Assembly (NCBI RefSeq): GCF_000003195.3
Contig: NC_012871.2
Location: 14,702,293-14,766,292, forward strand
DNA from: Sorghum bicolor
Lineage: Eukaryota; Streptophyta; Magnoliopsida; Poales; Poaceae
Direction: 5' to 3'
DNA length: 64,000 bases
Shown here: positions 23,721-36,701 of the stretch, in pieces
Position numbering within the stretch: the first letter of the stretch is position 1
Layout of the letters: each line of letters starts with the position of its first letter
Position numbers and translations under genes: made by a program
Notes under the pieces: generated by a model
Seen by the model: only the letters and a program-made list of their open reading frames with translations
What the model was told of the DNA's origin: nothing
Database searches by the model: none

Positions 23721-25895
23721 ATGGCGCCCAAGAGCAAGCGCGGGAAGGGCAAGGGAGAGAAGAAGAAGAAAGATGAGAAAGGTGAGTGCCTTTGATCATC
23801 TTCACTATAGCCTTAGTTTCCTAATTGTTTCATTTCCAGCTTATCAATTTAATTTAATCTTGTGATTGTTATAGTTCTCCCTATCGCCATTGACATCAGT
23901 GTGAACCTGCCGGACCAGTCTCATGTCATTCTGAAGGTTTGCTTTCTGAGTCCTTGTCACACCATCATTCAAGTTGTTCAATCTCTTCATTGCATGCAGT
24001 TTTCTGTCCCCTGAAATATACAGTGAGAATAGAGTTCTCATTCATTGTATTACATACGTACACACACGAACAAAGGCAACCAAACTATGTTTTCTACTTG
24101 CAAATAACATATTGAAACTGCAAGTCATATACTTTTACACTATATAACCAGTTTGCTCGTATTCATAGCATAGCCTTGCTCCATATTTGCCTGCTTTTTT
24201 TGTTCAGGGGATTTCAACGGACAGGATCATCGATGTGAGGCGGCTGCTCTGCGTCAACACCGCCACGTGTGCCATCACAAACTACTCTCTCACACATGAG
24301 GTAAATGCCAAGTACAGGTGGTTTTGGGGCAGCAGGCAGCAGCCAAAGTCAATTTGGGTTGGTGGAGCTAGGAAAAAATGAGAAAAAATTTACAAGAAAT
24401 AGAGCACACTGTTTTTGTTAACCTACGTGGCGTTACTATCTGCATCATGTTCATATATGCTCCCTCTGTTTTAAATTATAAGATATTTGATTTTTTATCT
24501 CAAATTTAACCACGCGTCTTATTCAAAAAATTGTGCAAATATACCTTAATTTAAGTCATTCTTGAAGAACTTTTATTAATAAACCGAGTTACCACAAAAG
24601 AAGTGATATTTTACACAAAAATTTCAATAAGACGAATGGTTAAATTTGGTGCTAAAAACGCTAAACGTCTTATAATTTGGGATGGATTGAGCATAATATT
24701 CAATGTTCATATGAGTAAGAGTGAAATGGTAGCTGAGTACATTATCTTTGCTTTCAGTTATTTGTGTATTTCTGGTATTTCCAAAATGTATACAGTGATT
24801 ATTATTTATCTTTTTTTTTGCTTCCATGTAGATGCGTGATGGTGCCTTGAAGGATGCCGCTGACATTGCTACACTGAAACCCTGCACGCTGACGTTGGTA
24901 GAAGGTATAAAAACCAAGATGCCCTCCATTCTACTGGATTAGTCTAAAAATCAATTATTATTTATCAAGAAATCAGATGATTAAAAGTTTGACTAAATTT
25001 ATTTAAAAATACTATAATTTATAATATCAAATTGGTACCATTGGATCAATTATATAATATATTTTATAATAAACTTATTGTTTTCACGAGCGAGGTTTTA
25101 AACCTCTTTTCTCGCTAAGAAGAAATATAGTAAATTTTTTAAGTTATAAATGTGGATTTTTTTATAAATTGGCAAATTTAAGATAGTTTAACTTTGATCA
25201 TATCAAGAAGTAAATTTTATAAAATGTGTGTCCAAGTTATTTAAAAAAAATATACTTTTAAGAAGTTATATCACAAAACAACATTTCATGTTTTGTATTA
25301 TCATAAAAGTACATGTGCATTATCATAAAAGTACATGTATAAGGAGTTGCATATTAGGAATACATATTGAATTTGCGCTACTATCACAAATCTACAAATG
25401 TATACAATGTATGTATCCAATGTATTACAAAACTACAGGTTCTACTCATCTAAAGTTCTTTAAAAGTATAAACATAACCTTTTTTGTGCTAAAATTACAT
25501 TCTTCGATAGACACGGAGACTTTTATTTGAACAAACAAAACAAAATCTAGAGTTAAATGCTGCCATTTTTCTGCTTTCATTTCTTGAACTACTCGTACTA
25601 AAATAAATAAAAAGTTTGAAACTATAAGAAGTTTTAACTACTGGAAATGCCAAACACTAAAAAGAATTTAAATATATATTTTTAGAAAGTTTGAGTAGGT
25701 CCTTGTTTTTTCCATGATGAAATGTTTAAAAAATAGCCAAAAAAAAACCTTGTCCGAAAACTAGAATAAATCTTTCTAAGGCTAACTAACTTTTCTAGAT
25801 CTATAACTTTTGCTATACAACTAGATATATGATATATCAAATTATATAATAATTTCAATTTCTCAAAATACCCTTTCATCAAAAGGATTTCTCAA

Positions 25896-25987
<92 letters not shown>

Positions 25988-28900
25988 TTTAATAATTTTG
26001 AAAATGCAGAGGAGTACAGCGAGGAGAGCGCGGTCGAGCACGTCAGGCGTCTGCTGGACATCGTCGCCTGCACCACCTCCTTCGGCCCCGCGCCGCCACC
26101 TCCGCCGCCGCCGTCTCCCAAGGACGCCGATGCCGCCAAGGAGTCCTCCAGCTCCAGCGCCACCTCCAAGGCCGCCGCATCCGCCTCCTCGGGCGGGCGC
26201 CGAACGGCCTCGCCGCCGCCGTCCTCGCCGTCCTCCGCTGCCGCGAAGGAGTCGTCAGCCGCAAAGGAGGCAGCAGCCAAGGAGTCCGCGGCTGCGGCAG
26301 AGCTGGAGGCCGAGATGAGCGGCGCGTGCCCCCGCCTCGGCGCCTTCTACGAGTTCTTCTCACTCGCCAACCTCACGCCGCCACTCCAATGTAAGTGGCA
26401 GCCTCTCTTTATCTGCAGTCCGAAGCACACATGGGTTATTGGAGTTATTGAGTTAAGACGTCTAGCACCCACGACTTGTTGCATTTACGTAAAATTCTTG
26501 ATTAATTTCAGTTGTAAGGCGAGTGTTGCAGCCTCGACAGGAGGAGCAGCCTTCGGATGACCATCTGTTCTTTCTTGAGGTAAAATGGCTAATAAGTTGC
26601 ATCTTCTTTTGGCTCATCTGTGCTAGAATGCCTTTTTTTTTGTTTTGTTATGTGGTTGGTGGTCTTAATTAGAGAATTATCTGGTGCTTTTCAGGCAAAG
26701 CTTTGTAGTGGGAAATTCATTGTTATTGAAGCTCGACGAAAGGGATTCTTCAGTTTAGGAAAGCAGCGAGTCTTGTGTCATAACCTGGTCGATCTTCTGC
26801 GGCATCTTAGTAGACCATTTGATAATGTTAGTCTATCTCCCTGAACTTCTGGATTTTTTCATTATTGGCTAATAGTACCCTGAATGCCGAAGATATTTGA
26901 CCTTGTTATTTAGTGCCCACCTTGGAATTATTACTATTTTCTGCCATTAACCATAGAAAAACTGATTCATAATCCAAGGAGGATTTCAGGATCTCCTTCA
27001 CTATGATTAAAATGACTGATATCTGTGTGTGAATATTGTGTCTTTCTCAGTATCGAAATATACTGAACTGGCATAATTTAAGGTTTATCATGATAAAACC
27101 TTTTGTGGGTTTGCAAATCAAAAGCAATTCGTTTATGCCTGATGCTGTTTTAATAGTAATGTAGACATACTGTTGCAGAGTAAATTCTACATTCGCGCTT
27201 CTTTTATGATCATGTGATGAGAAACATTGGAATCACAAATTGCTAAAGTGCAACATGAGTCATCTAATCACCAGAAATTATAAGTTGCAAGATTTTCCAT
27301 CATGCTTGATGTTTTATACTACTGCCAATATGTTCCATGTTGCTAAGTTCTTTCATTATGTCTAACTTTATGTCTATCCTTTTTTTTTGTTTGGATATGT
27401 TTTAGGTTTATGAAGATCTTATGAAGGCATTTTTGGAACGAAACAAGGTTTGTTATTACCTCATTCGTTATTTTTGTTTGTGATGTGGGAAATTATCAGG
27501 GGTGGAGCTAGAAATTAACCCAAGCATAGGGCTAGTAGTGCCTTCATCTCTCTAACCATTGATTCTCAAAAGTATTTTGGTTTGACATTCTAGTTCTAAA
27601 CCTAGGGCTAGAGCCCTTGGCTGAAGCTGTCACCCCTGAAAAATATTCACATTAGTTCAATTAGAATTATGTTATATGATCAGGCATGCATTAGAATAGT
27701 ATATGGTTGATTTGAAACAAAACTAGTTATATTTAATGTACTTGTACTTCATGTAGAAAACAAAAATTTTGGTTGTGTTCTCTTCTGGGAATACCTTATC
27801 TACTCGTATGCTCATGTACCTTCATAAACCTGTTTCAACAATATTGGTTGCATATAGTGCTTTCTGCTTTTGTTGAAGCACCTTGATTCAGCACTCATGT
27901 ATTGCAAAATTGTTGAATCTTCATGGCTAAGTCCAGTTTTCTGGTACCCAAGTACTCCCTCCTATCCAAATTTTAGGTTGTTTTGGATTTTCTTGACATG
28001 GCTTATCTCTATAAAAGCCAAAACGACCAATAATTTGGGCTGGAGGGAGTACATTGACCTATGCTGCATCTTTGTTTGATAAATCTTTCTCCTATTCAAT
28101 TGTTATGTCCTTTACCCAGTTGGTGTCTCTCTTACATTGCAGTTTTTTTTAATCTTTCTCCTATTCGATTGTTATGTCCTTACCTAGTTGGTGCCGCTCT
28201 TACATTGCAGTTTGGAAATTTTCCTTATGGATTTCGTGCAAATACATGGCTTGTTCCTCCAATTGCTGCCCAGTCACCATCAACATTTCCTCCTCTTCCT
28301 GCTGAGGATGAAACATGGGGAGGCAGTGGAGGTGGTTGGGGAAGGGATGGAAAGAGCGACATGGTGCCATGGGCAGATGAATTTCTCTATCTCACATCCA
28401 TGCCTTGCAAAACTGCTGAGGAGAGGGAACTCCGTGACAGGAGAGCATTCCTACTTCACAGCCTCTTTGTAGATGTTGCCATCTTTCGTGCTATTGCAGC
28501 AGTAAGGCATGTAATGGAGAGCACAGAGTTATCGGCATCAACCAAGATAGATGAAGTTTTGTATTCTGAGACAGTGGGAAATTTTAGCATCACTGTCACA
28601 AGAGATTCTTCAGATGCAAGCTGCAAGTTGGACACTAAGATAGATGGAAACAGAGCCACAGGAATGGACTCTAAAAATCTTGCGGAAAGGAACCTTTTGA
28701 AAGGAATAACTGCAGATGAAAACACAGCTGCCCACGTAAGGGTTCTAAATTAAGGCTGCCTTGTTCATATTCTGCACAAACTATAGTAATTGCTTATTTT
28801 TCTCTCTAATGTTGCAGGATGTTGACAGTTTGGGCATTATCAACCTTAGATATTGTGGGTATGTTGCAGTAGCAAAGGTGGACAACATCGACAAAACCAA

Positions 28901-31900
28901 AGTAAACTCTTCTATCAAGCCTATGAATATCGCAGATCAACCTGAAGGGGGTGCACATGCATTGAACATTAACAGGTTAATAACAAGAGTACAACAATGC
29001 TTCTATGCTATTCTCTAGATTTTATTTGTGCTTCATCCTATACTTGCCTTTTGTTGATGAACTGCTCATTTCTTTAGTTTGAGGATGCTCCTTAATGAAG
29101 CCACTTCTACTGGAGAGAAAAAGATATCAAACCTTTCACAAAATCATAGGCAGGAAGAACTAATTGCGGCACAAAATTTTGTTGAGAAATTATTGAAGGA
29201 AAGTCTTCAGAAGCTTGAGGAAGAGGAAAATGTAAAACAGCCATTTATGAGATGGGAACTTGGTGCCTGCTGGGTTCAGCATTTGCAGGATCAGAAAAAT
29301 TCTGATAAGGATAAAAAGCAAGGTGGTGAGAAGGATAAGAAGAAAACAGTGGAGAAATCTAAAGAACCAAAGATTGAAGGGCTAGGGAAGCCTCTCAAAG
29401 CTCTTAAGAATGCGAAAAATGTTAATTCTGCTGACCTGGGTTCCTCATTGGGGCCCAAAAGCTCTGCAGAAAGCCAGAAAGACAAGCCATCAGATGTTGA
29501 ATTGCCTCAAGGAGAGACTAGTGCTTCTGAGAATGAAAACCTTCTGAAGGATTTATTACCAGAATCTGCTTTTACAAGGTTGAAAGAATCTGAAACTGGG
29601 CTCCACCAGAAGGTGATGCATCTCTTTTCAATACAACTGAAAAGTCAACTTAACTCTATTTGTATTGTGTTTAACTGATGAATGGTAAAACAGTCTTTGT
29701 TGTACAAATGCTCAGTGTATTATAATTCTCCATGAAGACTGTAGAGTAACCTTGTTTGTTGTACAGTCACCACCTGAGTTGATTGAGATGGCTCTGAAGT
29801 ACTACGATGAAGTTGCACTTCCTAAGCTGGTATGTACCAATATCTGAGATTATGAGTTTTATGACAAACCCAGGGGAACATCTTCTCCTGTGGTCATGTT
29901 TTTAATGGCATTATGACTGATGGATTTCCATGTGTGCATTTTTTTAACTTTTCGAATCAGAAGCCTAATAACTAATCAAAAAAATATTCAGGTTGCTGAT
30001 TTTGGTTCTCTGGAACTTTCACCTGTTGATGGTAGGACTTTGACTGATTTCATGCATACCAGAGGCCTACAGATGCGCTCTCTAGGACGAGTCGTAAGTT
30101 TCAAATTATGGTTTACGCTTGATAGAATAAATGCCTTTTCTTTCCAATTTCTTTGTAAATGCTGACTAGATAACTATCTGTATAGGTCAAGCTTTCAGAG
30201 AAGCTTTCACATGTTCAGTCCTTATGTGTGCATGAGATGATAGTGCGTGCTTTCAAGCATATCGTCCGCTCTGTGATTGCTGCTATTTCAGACATGCGAC
30301 AATTAGCACTAACAATAGCTGCAGCTTTGAACTTACTGCTTGGTGTTCCTGAATCTGATTTCTCTGGAAGTTCTCCTAATGTGCATCCCCTAGTATGGAG
30401 ATGGCTGGTGACCTTCTTGAAAAAGAGATATGAATTTGAGCTTACGGAGAAACATTACCATGATGTGAGGAAATATGCTGTCCTTAGAGGACTATGCCAT
30501 AAGGTAAAAGTTATTTTTTTATTATAAAAAAATCATCCTGATGTTTGGTGTGCTCTAATTGAGGATAATCATTGCTTTTAGGTGGGCATTGAATTGGCAC
30601 CCCGAGATTTCATTATGGATTGCTCTTTCCCATTCCATAAGCAGGACATTATTAGCCTGGTACCTGTACATAAGGTAAAGTTTGCAAGATAGGGTTATTA
30701 TCCTTCTGAAATTAATTTGGTTCATCATATCTAATCAGATATATGGTTTCTGTGATGAAATGTACATCAGTTACGATCACCGGTAGTTTACAGATTTTTA
30801 CATTTATCAATATTTTGTTATGCTTAACAGGAAATGACATAAAAATGCAACTAACTTGATTTTTCCATGATATGCAGCAAGTTGCATGCTCATCTGCAGA
30901 TGGTAGGCAACTGCTAGAATCCTCTAAAACTGCCCTTGACAAGGGTAAACTTGAAGATGCTGTCAATTATGGGACCAAGGTATCTTTCTAAAATCACGTG
31001 TAAATGTCACATTTTTTTTTCAAATAATATTCACTGATTTCTATTTTTCTCTACGACAATACAGGCACTTTCCAAGCTCATAACTGTATGTGGTCCCTAC
31101 CACCGAATGACAGCTGGAGCTTATAGTCTGCTAGCTGTTGTTTTGTACCATACTGGTGATTTTAATCAGGTAAACTGTGTTGCAACTGTAAATAAATCGG
31201 ATCATTTGATAAATTGCTAAACATTTTCAGGCAATTCTAGGTGGCTACAACTGAACATGGTTCAAAACAATGATTATATCTGCTTACACAATATGTTGAA
31301 AGTAATCATAGCACTAAAGACATGACATATGATACATTTCTTGAAAATAAAATAAATATGATATCTTTTATGGAGAAATTGTGTTAGATGTGTATGCTGA
31401 CTTGGTGAGACAAAGTACCAGAGAGCATGTGATGACTAATCATTTGATGATTTTAAGGCCAATGTTCCTGTAGATAATAAGCTTTGTGACAGTGTTCTGT
31501 TCTAGCTTTTGACATGTTAAAAAAAATACTGCAGGCTACTATTTATCAGCAAAAGGCCCTAGACATCAACGAGAGGGAACTTGGACTTGACCACCCTGAT
31601 ACTATGAAGAGCTATGGAGACCTTGCTGTGTTCTACTACCGTCTGCAACATACAGAATTGGCCCTAAAGTAAAGGCACATTTATAGCATTCTTTCATTTC
31701 CTGTTTCATGGATGTCATCTATAGGTTCATAACAATAGCCTAAAGGACCACGATAATCCTTTTAGGTCTTAGCTAAGTTAATACTTTATCTCTCACTATC
31801 TTCAATATCTAGATTGGCGTTAGTATTCTATCTAGTTTATTCATATCATGTTAATGATATTTGGCAACAGACGAAATGAAACATATTTGTTATTTCTGTC

Positions 31901-34900
31901 AAGCATGCATTGATTTGTTTCTGTTACTCAGTCTAGATTTTTTGTTCAAAAAATTGTCACATCAAATATGCATATTTGGTTCTCTCTTTGTTGCTATATT
32001 TTTATATTTGAAGTCAATCGAATTTTAAGATGATAGTTCATACACGGATTGTTGGAAATGGAAAAAACATGTGAAACTTGAATATATTCAATAATGTAAT
32101 CATGATATGCAATACTCGTTGTAAGTGAAGTCGCAGATGATGATTCCTTTACAAATATGTTAATCCACAAACATCTTCTGTTGTTTTTTTTTTCATTTTT
32201 TAGGGAAGATTGGAAAGAATAAAGAGAAGTGTCATCTTTTTCTTCTACCATTTTTTTTGTTTAGTTAGGTCATTGCTTTTTCTTTATGATCTTTGTCTAT
32301 CAGGTTATATCTTATGTTCTGCTAAAGCCCGAATATTTGAAAATTGAAGGATTTTTTAAAACATAAGTGGATTGTATGTTTGATAGTCCTTGTTGAATGT
32401 ACAGTTCTGATGGTTTAAATTGACTGCAACAGTATCTGCAAATATTAACAATTGGTGTAAATTAAATTAGGTATGTCAAGCGTGCGCTATATCTTCTGCA
32501 TCTTACGTGCGGGCCATCTCATCCAAATACAGCTGCTACATATATCAATGTAGCTATGATGGAAGAAGGATTGGGCAATGTGCATGTAGCTCTAAGATAT
32601 TTACACAAAGCTTTAAAATGCAACCAGAAATTGCTTGGACCTGATCATATACAGGTAATAATTATATATTATGTATATTAGAATATGATGCTTCCTTCTT
32701 GCAAGGACATGCTTAATATACTAGGCATGTAGTTTTTGATTGATTCACTATTTTGTTGAGAGAATTTTCAGTTGATCTATTTTATGTTATCTGTAGACTG
32801 CTGCCAGCTACCATGCTATAGCAATAGCTCTCTCATTGATGGAAGCATATTCCTTGAGTGTTCAGCATGAGCAAACAACCTTGCAAATCCTTCGTGCAAA
32901 GCTTGGACCAGATGACCTACGAACTCAGGTATGCTTTTTTTTTCTCGAACACGCAGGAGAGCTGCGTATCATTGTTGCAAACTGTAATTTCCATTACTTG
33001 GGCTGACCCTAGAAGGGCAGCAATATGGTCACATACATGGGCCTCATGGGCCTAATACTTATACTCCAACACCCCCCCGCAGTCTGGACTACCAGCGCAG
33101 CGGAGTTCAAGACTGGACAAGAAGGAAAACACATAACACACAATACTGTTGCAAACTGTAATTTCCATTACTTGGGCTGACCCTAGAAGGGCAGCAATAT
33201 GGTCACATACATGGGCCTCATGGGCCTAATACTTATACTCCAACAATCATTATATATTAAGAAGAAAAAAAGAGGTGTAAAACCCCATAACCCAAAACAA
33301 TAACACCACACCACCGCACCTCACTCACCAAAAAAAAAAAACCTTCTGCACTACTTGTAGTCGAAACAGGAGGTATGCTTTCTTGAAATATGATTGTTGA
33401 TATGCACAAAAAAGTACTTCCTCCAATTAGAGGTCATTTTAAAATGCATGTAGGTGAAACAACACTTCACTACTTGTATTAACTTAATAATGAAATTGCT
33501 CAATTAAGAATAATGTCACTATATAGCCATCAGAAGTACCTTCAAAACTCTGCACTAATGGAATTACTCTCTTAAACGGTCCTCTATATTCCACAGGAAT
33601 ATAGGTAGATAACTTGGTTGTCCTTCAATTATTCCAAGTTTCCCACTAGAAACGATGCAAGTTCATGAGAGTGGTAGAGTCATTTATAGCTAACCACAAA
33701 CAGAAGAAAAATAGGAAGCTCAATAAAATTGTACCACTAATTATATATGGGGGTGCTTCAAATGTCTAACCAAAAGGCAACTGAGATGAGTTGCATATTA
33801 CTATACAGATTTATAGTCCTTAGTCAAAATGTACATTACAGAGCATTTCATTGTCCAAGATAATACCTTTTTTTTTTAAGAACGTGCTATTTCCTTTATT
33901 TTGTGAAGAAAACATTCCCTCCTTTGTGTTGTGACATATAAAACAAAAAGGTTGACCACCTAGGAGGAACTAGGTGGCTTTATATTAAGGAGAAATAGGC
34001 ACCCAGATTTGCCTAGAGGACTCGTGGGGCATTCATAACCTTTTAGCCTTTTTCTGAATGCAGGATGCTGCTGCTTGGCTTGAATACTTTGAGTCAAAAG
34101 TAATTGAGCAACAAGAGGCTGCACGGAATGGAACTCGGAAACCTGACGCATCAATAGCTAGTAAAGGACACCTAAGGTGAGACCTTAACTGGATACTTCT
34201 CACCGAAGCATATAATAAATCCTTGGATAAACTTCTGTTCTGCACTAGGCTAGTACACAAGAAACTTGTTCACTGCTATTCTGATGCCCCATTTTAGATA
34301 GATATTCAGATATTATATTGACTTTTACTTTGGTCCAGTGTATCTGATCTTCTCGATTACATAAATCCTGACCAAGAGAGCAAGGGAAGAGACTCTGAAT
34401 CTGGAAAAAGGAGATACTCAAGCATAAAGGTTGGTTACCTATATTTCTTTCTGCCTTCATTTATTTTTTGTCTAAGAATGTATTCACCCATACTCATTCT
34501 GCCAGGTTTTATCCCATTCAAACGAAAGTTCAAATGGAGCAAGCCCTGAGATATCTCCAAGAGATTCAAATCCCATTATAGATGAGGAACAGCAAGTTAA
34601 AGAGCCATCAAAAGATGACAGTACGGAAATTATTTCTGAAGCTGAGGTTAAACAGACTCCTGAATCATTTGAGCATCCAGCACCTTCTGAGCTACAACTA
34701 GAGATAGCTGAAGTGAACATTAATGCACCTAAGGAAGCTATTGAAGTTGAAAATTCAGAACCTGAAGATGGTTGGCAGCCTGTTCAAAGACCTAAATCAG
34801 CTGGGGGTCCAGGTAAACAGATGAAGCATTATCGTCCAACCACCAGAAAGGTGTATGAACCTGATAGTCATGATCCAACATATACTTCACAATACAAGGC

Positions 34901-36701
34901 AAGGAATTCCTATTCAAATAACCGGTATTATTTCTTAAGGAAGAGAACAGTTGTTCCTACAACGTACACAGATCCTCAACAGCATGTGAAAGTTCAGACA
35001 TCTGGTGCCAGGTTTGGTCGCAAGATTTACAAGGCTGTGACCTATCGGGTTAAGCCAGGGACTGCAACCACAGAGGTGCTAGATACTTTTAAGAGTAAAG
35101 AGCAGATGAGTGGTAAAGCAGAATCGCAGGTAATGTACTCACAAGCACAAAATCCTACCTCAACAGATCACAAAGAAAGCGAGTCACATGGAACTTTAGT
35201 TGCAAGTAGTGGAAATGCTCCATCATACAAAGATGTTGCCTTAGCACGCCCTGGAACAATTGCCAAGACCCAAATACAGAAACCTAGAGATGATGTACCT
35301 CAGAACCAACCATCACTTGGTCAGATTATTGCACAAGAAATGAAAGATTCTTTGGTTGATTCACTCCAAGTGGAACAAGGACCTGTCTCTGCAAATATCA
35401 ATAATTCCGAAGAAGAAATCAATGTGCTAGGAGAAGTCCAGAAATTAGAAGAAACAAAATTCTCTGAAGGAGAACTGGAGATTGAGAATCTGGGCAAAGA
35501 CAGGTTACAAGATTTGCCAATACCAAAGGCTGAGGAATCTGGCATTGGAAGTGAGCCTGTAAATAGTAAAAAAGATGCCAATGTGTTAAGTAACACAAGT
35601 CAAGAACTATCAAGTGGTAGCAATGATGGTGCAGCCATTGAGTTTTCTGAGTCCACTGGATCTGTAAAAACTGAACAGACTGAGAAGTCTGATACGGAAT
35701 TTTTTGAAGCTCTACCCCACAGTATAGAAAATATTACAGTTTCAGCATCTACGACAAACACAGGGAGTCTTGGAGGTGATGGAAGTGAGAAGTCCAAGCC
35801 TAACTTAGTGCTAAGTAATATTGATTTGAGAGAGATGCCTAATAAGAAGCTATCTGCTTCTGCACCACCTTTCAATCCATCTCCACCATCTGTACTTAGC
35901 CCCCTTTCTGGCAATGTTGGTCTCCCGCCACCAGGTGCCATTCCAGGAGTAGCGCCTTGGCCTGTGAATGTCTCCCTGCATCCTGGGCATTCAACTATGG
36001 TGCCAAGTGGTCCTCCTTTGTGCACTTCCCCTCATCATTTGTACCCTCCTGCTCCCCGATCTCCTAATCTCATGCATCCTGTGCCGTTTCTTTATCCACC
36101 ATATAGTCAACCACAGGTGGTTCCAAGCACCACATTTCCCATGAACACTAATATTTTTCGGCCTAACCATTATGGATGGCAACCTTATATGGGCCCAGCG
36201 CCATCAGAATTTGTGCCAATGTCATCATGGTCAAGTAGCCATACAGTTGACTTCATTCCCACGCCACATGTTGTTGACCCTATTTCTCAATCTTTAGCAG
36301 ATAAACATATTCAATCTGATGCAGCTGTTGTTAGTATAGGCCCTTCACTGGACAGTAATGCTGTAGTGGCCAAGGAAGAGATGGAGACTCCTGCAGTGGT
36401 AGCAAGTGGCAATTTGATAAGCAACAAACATGATGATCAAGATAAACAATTAAAGGATGCCATTAGAATTGAACTGAGTCCTGACATGCAAGAAGACAAC
36501 AGGCATGATGAAGGTAGTTTCAGGATATATGTGAAGGGGAAAAGCCGTCGGAAACAAACTCTGAGAATCCCAATAAGTTTGCTTAACAAGACATATGGGT
36601 CACGCTCATTTAAGCTTGTCTACAACAAAGTAGTCAGAGAAAATGACATCTTCAGGCCTTCGAGTGTGTCCTTTGCTGAAGTTGTTTCAACTGGCAACTA
36701 G
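23721..36701 (+). CDS. CLU/TPR protein of the REC/TSS/FMT family, 1,920 aa, 23 coding exons
   Basis: Large eukaryotic clustered-mitochondria (CLU) family protein. Arabidopsis relatives (REC1-3, of which REC2 is also known as TSS, and the more distant FMT) act in cytosol/nucleus and affect chloroplast compartment size, meristem growth or mitochondrial distribution; the exact role here is inferred. The spliced reading frame has no break. Visible: lysine-rich start (1-20), a ubiquitin-like CLU N-domain (about 21-96), a Pro/Ser/Ala low-complexity insert (about 115-205), the CLU domain (about 300-480), a charged linker, TPR units (about 915-1115: motifs such as [30 protein letters not shown]), then a disordered Ser/Glu tail with a Pro-rich stretch and a conserved basic C-terminal block (about 1860-1915). 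The ATG at 23721 heads a [12 protein letters not shown] start usual for this family. Confidence 0.92.
24460..24691. mobile_element. Stowaway-like MITE in intron 3 of the CLU gene
   Basis: Opposed ends: CTCCCTCTGTTTTAAATTAT at the left and ATAATTTGGGATGGATTGAG at the right, a diverged inverted pair of the kind that begins many mariner-type grass MITEs. The inner arms also pair (TTATAAG ... CTTATAA). No clean TA duplication was seen, so ends may be off by a few bases. Confidence 0.6.
25293..25340. repeat. short tandem duplication in intron 4
   Basis: The unit ATTATCATAAAAGTACATGT occurs twice in direct succession. It lies in AT-rich intron sequence with no other recognisable feature. Confidence 0.7.
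25895..25988. repeat. (TAA)n microsatellite at the end of intron 4
   Basis: About 31 TAA units with a single interruption near 25950. The tract ends about 20 bases before the acceptor AG of coding exon 5 (26008-26009), so it fills the place where a branch point and polypyrimidine tract would normally lie. Confidence 0.95.
27497..27638. mobile_element. small hAT-like MITE in intron 8, 142 bp
   Basis: Ends CAGGGGTGGAGCT and, reversed, CAGGGGTGACAGCT form an imperfect inverted repeat of the hAT type. The flanking 8-mers (27489-27496 and 27639-27646) match at six of eight positions, a plausible decayed target duplication. Confidence 0.6.
27955..28049. mobile_element. Stowaway MITE in intron 8, 95 bp
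   Basis: The left end CTCCCTCCTATCC and right end TGGAGGGAG are inverted, and TA dinucleotides flank both sides (27953-27954 and 28050-28051), as expected for Stowaway. Inner arms TTTTAGGTTGTTTTGG / CCAAAACGACC also pair partly. Confidence 0.8.
28082..28210 (+). repeat. tandem duplication containing the splice acceptor of exon 9
   Basis: Copy 1 is 28082-28142 (61 bp) and copy 2 is 28151-28210 (60 bp). They differ at about four positions and are separated by a T-run. Each ends in the same acceptor, CTTACATTGCAG. The second acceptor keeps the CLU reading frame. Use of the first would add TTTTTTTTAATC... and meet an in-frame TAG after 14 codons. Confidence 0.9.
32973..33245. mobile_element. miniature LTR retrotransposon (SMART/TRIM-like), 273 bp, in intron 20
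   Basis: Two 99-bp direct repeats, 32973-33071 and 33147-33245, are identical by eye. Each begins TGTTG and ends CAACA. A 5-bp duplication ATCAT flanks the whole (32968-32972 and 33246-33250). Only 75 bp separate the repeats: a C-run plus GCAGTCTGGACTACC at the left and a purine-rich GAAGGAAAAC stretch toward the right. There is no coding capacity, so it must have moved with enzymes supplied in trans. I could not recognise a standard tRNA primer site. Identical repeats indicate recent insertion. Confidence 0.9.

Larger units (their letters stand above)
23721..36701 (+). other. exon map of the CLU/TPR gene
   Basis: Coding exons, all with GT-AG borders and phases that join without a stop: 23721-23781, 23875-23936, 24208-24300, 24832-24904, 26010-26390, 26512-26579, 26695-26826, 27406-27447, 28211-28735, 28818-28975, 29078-29612, 29767-29829, 29992-30093, 30186-30503, 30582-30674, 30878-30979, 31065-31169, 31535-31668, 32471-32654, 32797-32928, 34064-34176, 34339-34429, 34506-36701. 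The sum is 5,763 nt including TAG 36699-36701. The last exon alone encodes 731 residues. Introns 4, 8, 18 and 20 are long, and introns 3, 4, 8 and 20 hold repeats or mobile elements. Confidence 0.85.

Noticed and set aside
26043..26363. Minus-strand and alternative-frame ORFs across coding exon 5 of the CLU gene
   Set aside because: They are shadows of the Ala/Pro/Ser-rich exon. The plus frame joins neighbouring exons without stops and fits the family.
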